Position numbers and translations under genes: made by a program. The notes under the pieces were generated by a model. That model did no database searches and had not been told where the DNA came from. It saw only the letters and a program-made list of their open reading frames with translations. 64,000 nucleotides of DNA from Triplophysa rosa (lineage: Eukaryota > Chordata > Actinopteri > Cypriniformes > Nemacheilidae), in assembly GCF_024868665.1 (NCBI RefSeq), contig NC_079892.1:1754785-1818784 (forward strand), in the 5' to 3' direction. Of the stretch, positions 31,308 through 43,900 are shown piece by piece (the first letter of the stretch is position 1; the number at the start of each line of letters is the position of its first letter).

Positions 31308-31964
31308 TGAAAACTCGGTAGTTGTTATACGACAGGCCTAAGCTCGGAGGTTTGGTCAAAGTTTTTTGCAATCTTCTTTCGTATATTCTTTATTAATAAA
31401 AAAAAACGTTTCTGATCGTAAGGCATATGCTTCCATTTTTAAAAACGGTTTTGTAGACAAAATGTAAATAATGTGCCAACATAATTTCTTCCTTACCAAG
31501 TTAAAATGTTATTTAAAAATGTTTCGAATCAGACAACTTGGACCAAATAATGAAGAATAATACAGAATAGATGTGAACTCCTGCAATAATGTTTAAAAAG
31601 CATCTCAGGGTGGAACTTCAAGAAGCTGCTTGATAAAGCGACAAGAGAACATTTCTGCAGATTCTACACAGCATAATTGCAATAAGTTCATTTGTTACTC
31701 ATTAGCTGTGATAAATTAATTACAATTAAAAAATATGGAAAGAAATAATATGAAGTTCATTTATATCACAAAGCCCCTGCACTTCCATCATCGGCCACTA
31801 GAGGCCCGCAAAACACAAGCTAAGAAAGCTACCACTTGCTCAAATGATGTTAATACCTATATACGGTTTTATAAATCTTATCTCTGAACTCCCAGCTAAC
31901 ATTTACATAAATTACAATGCACACACAATGCTTTCAGACAGATAAGACACAGATTAACAGGAGT

Positions 31965-34840
31965 GATTGTCTCATAAAAAGATTTATTTTCTGCCTAAAT
32001 GTACAAAGGCAAGTTACAGTTTGTATAAAAAATGTAGCAATTTACACTTTACATGAGAGATCTCTAGGAAGAGAGAGAGAGAGGGACAGAGGCAGGGATG
32101 GTTTACAGGCGAAACGTATCCAAACACAGAAATTAAGAGGTGTAAACATCTTTCTTTCAAGTACCGATGACAGACGCTGAGCCGCTGCGCACTGTGTGGG
32201 TATGGGGCGGGTCAATACCACTGGAAACTAGAAAACCAAAACAAAAAAGGGAATTCCCTCTTCTCTTCCCACGATGATCGCACAGGGCAGACTATATTAG
32301 CACCATCTGAGACAATAGTGAACAAATGTGTGAACTGTTAAAACAAACTGGTCTTTCTACAAGAACTTTCTAGAAAAACAACAACAACAACAACAAGAAA
32401 AAAAGAACCCTCAAAATAAATTAAAACAATCAAGCGCTTTTTCCTCAACAATTATGAATCAAGTCACCAGACAGCACAGGTTTAACTGGCTATTTGCGCA
32501 AAGACGGAACAACTCAAAGTGAGGTTTTTACTATTTATAACAAAAATGGTATCATGGCATCATCGCCTCTTCATGCTGGTCTGAGACCAGTGCTGCGGTT
32601 ATTGATTGTTTTAGGTTTTGGCAGAGAATACAGTTTAAAACAATGTAAAGGTAAAAATAAACATGTTGAAAAGACCTGGCCTGGTTTTCTCCAGCAACAA
32701 AATGAACTAATGTCGAGTTAACATGAGCTGAAGTTCAAAACAGACAAGAGGAAGTCATGGACTCTTTAATATTAAAATATGTCGAAAAAAACGCCTTTTC
32801 TTGAATAGAGCTGAGAGCAATGATCATGCCGAGATGATTTAAAGGCTGTGATTTCAATAATGCTCTCCTGAGAGTTTCAGATTCACATTAGATGATAACT
32901 ATACGATACGCTGGGAAAACTAGCTCTAGATAGCACCTCGTTCTGGTTATTTCTTTTGCCAACACTTCCTCCTGCTGTTTGAACGCACCACTGCCTGTAC
33001 GTTTTGCGGGTTGTGTTAAATAAAAATCCCATGAGAATTTTAAAACCGACTTAAAAGAAAACTGCATGAGCTTCTACAGTTTCAAAGCAGAGTGGGACTG
33101 ACTTGGCTTTGGAGAGGAGGGGTAGAAAAATTTGTAAAAAAAACAAAAAACAACCTTCCAATATAAAGTTGTTACATCAGCTACATGTTGATATATTACG
33201 TCAACAATGGTAGAAAAAAGGCTAACAGACAAAAAAAAAAGAGCGAGAAGGTAAGAAAATCCAATAGCATCCAACAACCTCTTTTAAAATAATTCCTTTT
33301 TACAATATATACAGAAAGCACATAGTGAGGGAGGAAAGGTGCGGCGACCGCACAGGTCGCACTGCTCTCTGCTCGGGTTAATGCTGGATTATAACCATGC
33401 AGACACACGGAGGAAAGTGAGGGAATGCTCAAAAGTACGTTTCCAACGACCGTCTTCATTGTTTGGTGCTCTGTGAGTCTGTGGATCAATGTGGACTGAG
33501 GTCCAGATGCTGGATCGCTCGCTCTTGGGGTTACTCCAAGCTTTAAAGATGGCCCTCTTTCACACGTCACTCATGCAGTCTGACATGAGATTCACAAGCA
33601 GCATATCAATGTATCCGTGCGTGAAGGATTAGTTTGTGATCAGACAAACATAGTTCAGAGTCTGGTGTCTCCGTTGGCAAACACACCCATTCGACTGTGG
33701 ATCTGGGAAGAGCAGATGTGTCCACACATCCACTGACTCTATTTCTATAAATCCAGCCTGGAAACAGAAGCTCCTTCCTTTGGGGACACTACATGTCAGA
33801 GAGCAGCCAATGCTTCATCTTTTCTCCATGACCCGGATAATCCAAATGTCAGACACCCCGTCACAAAACTGAAAACCAGGCCAGTTGTGAAACAGAATAG
33901 AACGACTGCTCTGTTATCTTCTGAGGAAAAAAACATATCCAATGCCAAACAGTTAATGGAGTGAGTTTGGGTGACAATGGACATGAAGTGCATCTAAAAC
34001 AAATGTCCATCATCTCTCTGACATCTCAAGCAATGCTTAGTGGAGCATGAACAGAGTTTACTGCCCTGAATGAACTGAAAAAATTCAAGACTTTTCCACT
34101 TGCATAGAGTCCACAGAGAGTGAAGGCGACAACAAAGATGCCGAGATCTTTCTCAAACAAAAAAAAGTAATCCTCAGGGCTCTAGAGCAGCAGTCCAGAG
34201 CAGCGGTTCATAAAGGGCCGGGTTTGAACACAAAACAATGTAGTGACTTTCAGAATGTCATTATTCATTCCAAACCTCCCACAATGAGGTCCATTTCAAA
34301 GAGAACATGTGCATCATGTGAGGTCTCTGAAGACAGTGTTTCCTCTCTCCTGAGTATGCAACCAGCAGCACAGAGAGGTGGCGTCTACACATGCCGAGGT
34401 GTTCGTTGGTTATGTGAAAGGCTGGCCTTCCACTTTCTCTGACAATGGTTGTCAAAGGCGCCGGGAAACCCGGGAAAAGCGGAAAGAAATCAGGAACATC
34501 ATTGAACTGATGTTGTAAGCTCCACACCGTGTGCTCATGTGAACCAGTCACATGTCCGCACAAAACCGTCCAGTCCCTTCTTCCTATACGGAGAATAAGA
34601 ATGAAATTAAATACATATTTTGAAAGCTTGACACTTGATTAGGAAACTGAATTTTAATGACAAACAGCATGCAAGTATATATGTGTTTTAAAATACTTTA
34701 TATCAGATTGAAAGATTCTGGCCACTAGAGGTCAGCAAAGTCTGTGTGGCACTATTTGGTGGACGCTTTAACCTCATCCGTTGAGATCAAAACACAAAAT
34801 ATTGAGCTAGTGGGTAAAATATGAACTCCTCTTACCATTC
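31965..34840 (-). other. znf609: znf609 3' UTR
   Basis: About 2.9 kb of non-repetitive, moderately AT-rich sequence without coding potential follows the stop. On the minus strand an AATAAA lies at 31983-31988 with cleavage expected near 31965. A long 3' UTR is usual for this gene. It is free of the inverted-repeat elements that crowd the neighbouring intergenic DNA, which supports its being transcribed exon. The end is inferred. Confidence 0.6.
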
Positions 34841-34914
34841 TCACCTCCGCGCTGGGGGATAGAGTGAGGGGGCAGAGGCTTGTTGACTGGCAACAATGGC
34901 TGAAGAGGAGATAC
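34841..34914 (-). CDS. znf609: znf609 last coding exon and stop
   Basis: Encodes [20 protein letters not shown] then ARR and TGA; human ends SSTAIVASQQ...SLYPPPRR. Acceptor TCTCACAG|GTATC. The stop overlaps a sequence that resembles a splice donor (CGGAG|GTGAGA). Confidence 0.96.
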
Positions 34915-37900
34915 CTGTGAGAAGGAAAACAGATATAAATCACAAACTGACATCTTATAAAATAACCATCCGTTTAGTAGTCAGACTAACTTGTATTGTT
35001 TGCTGCTTAATGTACCTGTAGCATAGGACAGGTCGTACTGTCCTGGGAGTATTGGGTAGCCCAGGTGATGGTGGGAAGGCATGATCCGCTGCGAAGGCGA
35101 AGATCTTGGACGTTCACTGTCTCTTTCCCTCTCGCTTCCACTTCTGTCTCTTTCATGGTGCGCCTTTTCACCAACTGTGGGCGACTTGCTCTTATATTGG
35201 CTAGCATGCTGATGCAGGATGTCCAAAGCTTTAGACTCGGATGCGGACTTGCCGCTTACCGTCGGACTGGCACGAGACTTCTCACCTTCCTCACCTGGGG
35301 GCATCTTATTGCCGTATGGGGAGAAGGAGTATCCTTGTGACAGGTACGACCCTAAATCAGAGGTAAGAACAATGTAGTAAGATTAAAGGTAAAACTAAAA
35401 CGCAAACAACACATCCCACCCACACAAAAGTAGGCTTACCGGGGTAATTCTGCATCATGACAGTGGGCATCCCCCTGTATCCTGGATGGCTGGGCTCATA
35501 GCCCTGGCCATAGGGATATCCGTGCATGTAGGACATATATGACTGGTGCTGTGGCAGAGGTGAGGAAAACTGCATGTGTGCCCGGTGATCTTTGCTGACC
35601 CCTCTATGCTCCTCTGAGGCTGATGAGGTTCTTGGCTCTGCACATTCCTTGCTATCCTCTTTAGAGGGAGTGTCTTTAGGACGTTGCCTTTCGTCTTTTC
35701 CCTTCCTGTCTCTTTCACGCTCTCTGTCCCGATATCGCTCCCTTTCTCGCTCGCGGTCCCGTTCTCTTTCTTCCTTGCACCTCTCTTCATCTATCTGTTT
35801 TTGAGCATCCGGATACTTGCTGGGATAAACGTAGGGCCACAGTCGAGAGTCCGGCTCCTGAAAAGAGTGGAATTTGTAATGAATTACATAAATGTAATGA
35901 AATACTAAAACATTTGTAGAATGATAACAAAACATTGTTCAAGCAATGATTGGGGTCTCTTAAGTTCCATACCTGTCGATACATGTAAATGGCCTGATCC
36001 ATCGCAGATCTTCCAGACTCAATGCCTGGCTTTTGCTCATCTTTACCATGATGCCCCGCTTCACTCAGCTTCATTTTTAAACCCTCACCCTGCTGGGACT
36101 GTCCCTTGCCATCTTCCATTTTGGGGATAATGACGGACTTACTCGGTTCAGAGGGATCTTTGGGCTTGCCCTGTGGGGAAGGCTTGCCCAAGTCTGAGAG
36201 GCTTGGAGCCTTGGACAGGGTTGGAGGAACTGAAGCTTTCTGCTTCCATTCTTCAGGCTTCAAGGAGGCTTCCCTGTCCTTCTGAGCAGCTTCTTGTTTT
36301 TTCTCCGCAGCACGATGCTGCTCAGCCACTTGTCGTTGTCTGTCCTCACACTGTTGCCTGTAAGCGGGGTTTGTGCTCATTAGGTGGTTATGGTAGGCCT
36401 GGTCTGGGGAGTAGCCATATGGAGGTACATATGCATACTGGTTGTAATAGAGGGGCTGCATGAACATGCTAGGCCGCTGCTGAATGACCGAAGGCTGCTG
36501 TTGCTGCTGAGACGATGCACTTATTTCTGGCTTTCGTTCTTCTGGTGGCTCTGATTTCACCTTGTCATTCCCTGGTTCTGGGTCTTCTTTTTTCACCTTC
36601 ACTGCAGCCTCTTGCAGTGGCGTGGCAGCATTAGAGACTCCTGGACTGGGGTTCGGGTTGCCATAATTGGGTGAGTAGTACGTTTCATAACCGGGGTAGT
36701 AAGAATCCTTGTTGGGTTGTTGAGATGGGAACAGAGATTTCTTGGCACATTCTCGAGCAGCCTGATCCTCAGATTTGACCTTCATGCTGTCTATCTTGCC
36801 CTCTCCATCTTCCCCTGCATCAGAAATGTCGGAGTACGCTGGGCTGTTGGTCTTCACAGAAGAGTTGTCTGCCCCATTTTGGGTAACCACGTGAAGTGGA
36901 GTGAGAGGTTGCGCAATCCCCCCGGCTTCTATCCGACTGGCCACACCAATGGACGGACTGGGAGAATTGTCGGAGAAACTGTATATTTTGTCTGCTTCTG
37001 CTTTCATGCTGGCTAGCCGACTCTGATGAGGCGCCGTGGAACCATTTAACAGGCCCTCACTCTTGCTGCTTTGGTCTGAGCTCTCAGAATACGGGCTTTT
37101 ACCTTCTTCAGGTTTTCCTCCTTTCCCAGGGGCCTTTGGACTGTCCCCTTCCTTACTACCTTCCTTCTTTTTCTTATCTTTCTTCTTCTTGTCCTTTGAG
37201 CCACTTGAGGCTGCGTTCATTGAGGGATCTCCCATCACTGCAGCTTTGGGTTGAATGGTTTTTAGTTGGGGGCTCTTGCTGATGGACTGGACGACAGAAC
37301 CCATACTAGAGGAGCCAGAATTGGGGGTGGGGAATCCAGAGGTTTGTAAGCCGTACAACTGCTGTGGGGGTAAAGAGGGTACAAGGGGTCTTGCTGACTT
37401 CATGCCCTTCTGAGCAAGCTTGTCTGCTTTAGCACCACTTCCAGACTTCTTGGCTTTATCTAAGCCCCTCTTGTCATCAATGCCATCATTACTTGTCTCA
37501 TCTGTAAGACAGGGGCCATCCTCACAGCCATCCATGGGCACACTGGAATCATTGTCAGCCTCCAGTTTTTTCTTGCCAGGCTGCTTGGAGCTGAACTTGG
37601 TAGATGACGGTGATGGGCTCTGGGCATCAAATCCCCTGCCTTTAGGGGTGACCGACCTTGCAGGAGAAGAACAGCCCTTCTGAGAAATGGATGCACCATT
37701 GCAACTGCCCGGCTCTGGATGCAAGGTAGAATCCTCACCATACTCACTATCGCCATCTATGTCCAGCTTGATGTCATCGTCATTGTGAGCACGAGCCTGA
37801 TGATACTTCAAGCCATTTTTGTGCTTGTATTTCTTGTTGCAGTTGGGATGGGGGCAGTCTATGAGCACCGGAGAAGGGCAGTTGCGATCCAAAGAGGGGG

Positions 37901-40900
37901 GCAATGGTTCTGCTTTGATGTTGGAGAGGGGAAGAACAGGGTGAGGTATTCCACTGTTTGAACTGGTACGCATACGCTTGCTACCCTTAGTGTCCTCTGA
38001 ACTTGAGTTGGGCTCCATGTCCGAGGCAGGTTTATTCTTGCGTTTGTTAGTAGATGATGGACTAGTCTTTACATCCTCTGTGTTGCTGTTTGGTGGAGTA
38101 CGACGTTCTGAGGAATTCTGACTGCCCCGTCGCCCCTTACTGTTTGATGCGGCTCGAGTCTTGCTGTTGTTGCAGCCTTTATTATCGGAAGAATTGCTGT
38201 TCTCGTTGACCGGTGTGTTACTATTGGGTCTCATTCTCTTTCCCCGACCACGACCATTCCTCATCTCCAAATCACTTGTGGGTGACTCACAGAATCTGAG
38301 GAAACAACCAAGAGAGAAAAACAATTCCTTATACCTTAAATCAATATAAAACGGGCCCAAAAATATAAGAAAATCATTAACCAGCATGACTCAAATAAAT
38401 AACTGGCAATCCATTTTCCGCCTGGAACTGAAATAATCTCCACACCACAAAAAGAGCTAACAGAGCTGGAGATAGTGCTGGACGGTTTGGCCAAAAATCT
38501 GTATCACGCTATTTTGTGGCCTTGTACGGTTTACCAAGGTTTTTTTCCTGACTGTTTTAATGTCCAAACCATTTATTTGAACAAAGGGTGGTATTAACAT
38601 TATTATTAAGAAAAAGAATAGCATAATCAATGTACTCGCTAATCTCTGGATTTTCTCTGTATATACTTTAAAACGGATGCTTAGTTTTTGGTTCATTATT
38701 ATTTTTATTGAATACATATTGTTGCTTATATGAAGCATAAACTTCCCATCTTCCTGTAAATGATCGAGCCATTTCACTGTCGTCACGTGACTCTTGCTGC
38801 TCTTTGCTGCGGGTTGCAAATCACGTTGTAAACAAATATAAGGAGCCTGCAAGCTTGCGCTGTACAGAGCAGATGCGGCTGACTTTATAAGCTTGCGAAA
38901 GATGAGTCTGACTTTATAGCTGCGCGGCTGTGTATGTATATAGAAGACGAGTCTGACTTTATAGCTGCGCGGCTGTGTATGTATAGAGAAGACGAGTCTG
39001 ACTTTATAGCTGTGTATGTATAGAGAAGACGAGTCTGACTTTATAGCTGCGCATGTTTAGAGAAGACGAGTCTGACTTTATAGCTGCGCATGCTTAGAGA
39101 AGACGAGTCTGACTTTATAGCTGCGCATGTTTAGAGAAGACGAGTCTGACTTTATAGCTGCGCATGTTCAGAGAAGACGAGTCTGACTCTATAGCTGCGC
39201 ATGTTTAGAGAAGACGAGTCTGACTTTATAGCTGCGCATGTTTAGAGAAGACGAGTCTGACTTTATAGCTGCGCGATGACTTTAGAGAAGACAAGTCTGA
39301 CTTTATAGCTGCACGGCTGCTGTATATGTTTAGAGAAGAGGAGTCTGACTTTATAGCTGCGCATGTATAGAGAAGACATACAGCACTTCATAACTGTGCA
39401 GCTGCGATGCTTAGAGAAGACGAGTCTGACTTTATAGCTGCGCATGCTTAGAGAAGACGAGTCTGACTTTATAGCTGCGCATGTTTAGAGAAGACGAGTC
39501 TGACTTTATAGCTGCGCATGCTTAGAGAAGACGAGTCTGACTTTATAGCTGCGCATGTTTAGTCAGTAAGAACGAGTCTGACTTTATAGCTGCGCATGTT
39601 CAGAGAAGACGAGTCTGACTCTATAGCTGCGCATGTTTAGAGAAGACCGAGTCTGACTTTAATAGCTGGCCATGCTTTAGAGAAGAACGAAGTCTGACTT
39701 TATAGCTGCGGATGCTTAGAGAAAGACAAGTCTGACTTTAATAGCTGCACGGCGCGTATATGTTTAGAGAAGAGGAGTCTGACTTTATAGCTGCGCATGT
39801 TAGAGAAGACGAGTCTGACTTTATAGCTGCGCATGTTAGAGAAGACGAGTCTGACTTATAGCTGCGCATGTTTAGAGAAGACGAGTCTGACTTTATAGCT
39901 GCGCATGTTTAGAGAAGACGAGTCTGACTTTATAGCTGCGGATGTTTAGAGAAGACAAGTCTGACTTTATAGCTGCACGGCTGCGTATATGTTTAGAGAA
40001 GAGGAGTCTGACTTTATAGCTGCGCATGCTTAGAGAAGACGAGTCTGACTTTATAGCTGCGCATGTTTAGAGAAGACGAGTCTGACTTTATAGCTGCGCA
40101 TGCTTAGAGAAGACGAGTCTGACTTTATAGCTGCGCATGTTTAGAGAAGACGAGTCTGACTTTATAGCTGCGCATCGTTCAGAGAAGAACGAGTCTGACT
40201 CTATAGCTGCGCATGTTTAGAGAAGACGAGTCTGACTTTATAGCTGCGCCATGCTCAGAGAAGACGAGTCTGACTCTATAGCTGCGCGATGTTTAGAGAA
40301 AGCAGTTGACTTTATAGCTGCACGCTGCTATGTTTAGAGAAGAGAGTCTGACTTATAGCTGCGATGTTTAGAGAAGACAAGTCTGACTTTATAGCTGCAC
40401 GGCTGCGTATAGTTTAGAGAAGAGGAGTCTGACTTTATAGCTCGCGCATGCTTAGAGAAGACGAGTCTGACTTTATAGCTGCGCATGTTTAGAGAAGACG
40501 AGTCTGACTTTATAGCTGCGCATGCTTAGAGAAGACGAGTCTGACTTTATAGCTGCGCATGTTTAGAGAAGACGAGTCTGACTTTATAGCTGCGCATGTT
40601 CAGAGAAGACGAGTCTGACTCTATAGCTGCGCATGTTTAGAGAAGACGAGTCTGACTTTATAGCTGCGCATGTTTAGAGAAGACGAGTCTGACTTTATAG
40701 CTGCGGATGTTTAGAGAAGACAAGTCTGACTTTATAGCTGCACGGCTGCGTATATGTTTAGAGAAGAGGAGTCTGACTTTATAGCTGCGCAGCTGCGTAT
40801 GTTTTTAGAAGACGCGAGTGCCTGAGTTTTTATCGGCTCAGCTCAAGCTGTATAAAAAAGACATGCGCGACTTTTACACGCTTACCGGTCGTCTTAAAAT

Positions 40901-43900
40901 TCCAACCGTGTGCGTAATTCAAGCACTGGCTGGAGAGATCCTTTCTGAGAGATGGACTCTGTTCTGAATCATGGTTCTCCATTTGGTTGCCATAAGTGGC
41001 TTTCCAGTGGGCCCAGGAGAGCTGGCAACGTGCTGTGCATTTTTATCCTCTTGTTATCCCTGATCTCGACAGTAACGTTTGTTCTGATGAATGGCACACA
41101 GAGCACACGGCTGCAGGATTAAACCAGGGTGACCTGGCTGCTGATTAGATGTAGTGTGATAACATCCTCCAACAGATAAGCCACAGACTCAGAGGCGAAA
41201 GCATCAAGGGAGTTCAAAGCATACTGGCCTTAAACTACTATAAAATAAAGAAGCTACCTCAGAGTGCTTAAGATCTAAGTTTAGATTTAAAAACCAGCAG
41301 AAAGATAACAACAATACACATTAGTCTGTGATATACTTCTGACATTTTCAGAGGTCATTTCCACTTAAAACCCTTAATACTACCAAACAAAAAAGAAAAT
41401 TTCACTTATTTCAGTTTTACCTTAATTCTAATTTTATAGACATACGACTCAAAGAACGCAAACACATGGAGGAAATGCTCCTATAAGAATGCAGTGCAAT
41501 GTCTTTATTGCGCTGTCCCCATGGGCTCATGTTATGTTGTAATGTTAGCCTGCAGCCAGCAGATAAAGTGCACCGTGGAAATACAGCCTTTTCTGGAACG
41601 GTCCGATTAGAAATCACCACCTCCAGGCCTGTTTCTCAAATGCACAAAGCATTATGTACATCTAATGATTTGTGCCAAGCACTGCTGCTATCTGACCTTC
41701 TGCAGGATAAAGTGCCTGTACTGCAAAGGGTATTTGCAAAGTCAAAACTGGTCACAGCAGAGCCTCATTTAGACATTAACATATTACAAAAGCTATAATA
41801 GCTGAGCTCAGCCGGCACTAGGACCCAGCGGTAGGAATGCAAAACCACTACTACTGCCGCTTCTGATCAATAAAAGAGGAGGAGAAATAAAGCGCACAAA
41901 AATCAATTTCTCAATGATATTGCATTTCAGAAGGTGGGTTTCAGTTCGAAGGGGGTGTGTTTGAGACATTACCCTACAATGTACTTTCATTACTTCAATT
42001 GCAGAAATGTGTGGCAAGCAGAACAAATAGACCTGATGTTTTTTTCTTGCAAATGTTCGAGTGCCCCTCTAATTTGGCTACTCTAAATGATTTATAGCAG
42101 TAAGATGACATGAAATTAACTTACAATAATAATATTTCCTGAATTGAAGATATTAAGAGATATCAGATATTAAGTTGTCTTACCGTGGGGGCGCCCAGTC
42201 ATGTCGAGTGCAGTCTAAAAGGGTGCCCACATATGTCTTATTCCTCCAGGTAACATTTACAACCAGCATACCTGCACGACAGACGACAACAAAAGAAAAT
42301 AAGACTTTAATCTTCAAACAAAACAGATTAAAGAAATCTTGAAGTAATGGTTTCTCGTCATGACCGAGGTCACCGTAAGGTTTATAACTGAATCTTGGCA
42401 ATTATCATAGGTGTACTGGATTTGGGTAATATTACTATTCTCCTATTCTGTAACTAAAATTACACCCTTGCGCAAGAGATCTAAGCTCCTGGTCCACATG
42501 AATGTTTATGGAGTTATGGCTAGGGCTAAAAAAGATAAATGAGTCTAGCGTTCCTGTGCCAACAAGCACTCAATAACTGTTTTTACATTCCACAGCACAG
42601 ATGTCCAAATCTGGATATAGAGGCTATTTCTCCATTAACAAAGAACGCCTCTTGTATTATGGCCAGGAACAGCAGGGTGCACGAAAGGCTATTAGTATGC
42701 AGGGGGGAAAGGGAGAGAAATAAGGGATCGAGAGAAATAAAGAAAGGGGGTGGTGGGGAGACACTGGTCAGTCTGTGCCCTTCGTTTGACATTGCTGCAG
42801 TTTATTTTTGATGTGTGTTCTTGACTGGAAAGGCAGGGATACAAATAATTCTGGGTCCAGGGTGCCCAGATCTGTCAACGGCCCGCAGTGTGTGTGTCAG
42901 TTACCTGATATTTAACACAACCCAAAGACATTGAGAAAGTACACACCTCTTTTGTTAACACCAGATGGCAGTATTTATCATTTTTTTAAGAATCCAGACC
43001 CAGAAAATGTCATGTCCCTGGCACGTTACACAATTCTCCAACTCCCCAGCAGCCACACAACGTAATTCCACCGCACAAGCAACTGACCTTCACAAACCGA
43101 ACACGAAACGCATCTACAGTAAATCTGCGGGCCGTGACTGACAAAGCACACGCAAGAGATATCTGTTTGATTTCAAGCTGCAAGGCGCTATTCGCAATGG
43201 GGCATCGATTGCCTGCATCTAAAATAGCTTATCAAGAGGTGCCAGGCAATAAAAATTTCACACCGCAGTCGACTGCAAAGGGAGACAAAAAAACCCTCCG
43301 TGTGTTTAGTTCTGCCTTTCACGCTGCGTTTCCTTGACAACCGCGAGCAGCCACTGCAACGGCGCTCATTCCATCTCAATGACACAAGTGGGGAAATCGA
43401 GCAGAATACTCAAATCACATCTCCAAATGGGAGATGTCGATAATTGGCCTTTTGTACGCAACTGAAAAATACCACTACATCTGTTAACAATTAGCATGAC
43501 ATCAGCTGTCGTTGGAACGGCAATCGTTTGCGCTGAAATTGAACCCTGGACCACCGACAGGGCAGGGTAAAAGGCAATGTTAACCAACCTGCCAATTTAA
43601 TGTCATTCAGCGAAACGTACAATGTTATTTCAAATGGAGCACAGCTCATGGGCTTCTTTCCAGCACCTCATAAAAAGGAAGCCGCACACTGGAAGCTTGT
43701 CAGATTCTTTGCTTCGGTCTCATTAAAGCACACTGAAAATATCCCCAAACAATCCAGTACAGTACAGGCTAGAAAACAGGTGCGACCTCTAGAAACATTA
43801 TGACACAGGTGTGTTGCCAGCCAAAGGGAAAATACAGAATGCGTGCAAGTTGCCTTCCCTCTACGCGTTGGCTAAATCTCCTGACGAAACCTGAGCTCTG

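Larger units (their letters stand above)
30241..31964. other. Intergenic between the gramd2a promoter and the znf609 3' end
   Basis: No gene recognised. Contains a CpG/TATA stretch (30590-31020) and a CTCF-type site (31295-31307); the rest is AT-rich and unremarkable. Confidence 0.55.

Noticed and set aside
35357..35439. C-terminal extension of znf609 exon 6 frame
   Set aside because: This is intron read through after the CCCCG|GTAAGC donor; the next exon continues the conserved protein.
39263..39445. Repeated frame containing YKVRLVFSK
   Set aside because: Produced by the 37-bp minisatellite; it breaks wherever units carry indels.
38885..40830. CRISPR-like array
   Set aside because: Units are contiguous 37-bp repeats with no unique spacers, in a vertebrate intron.
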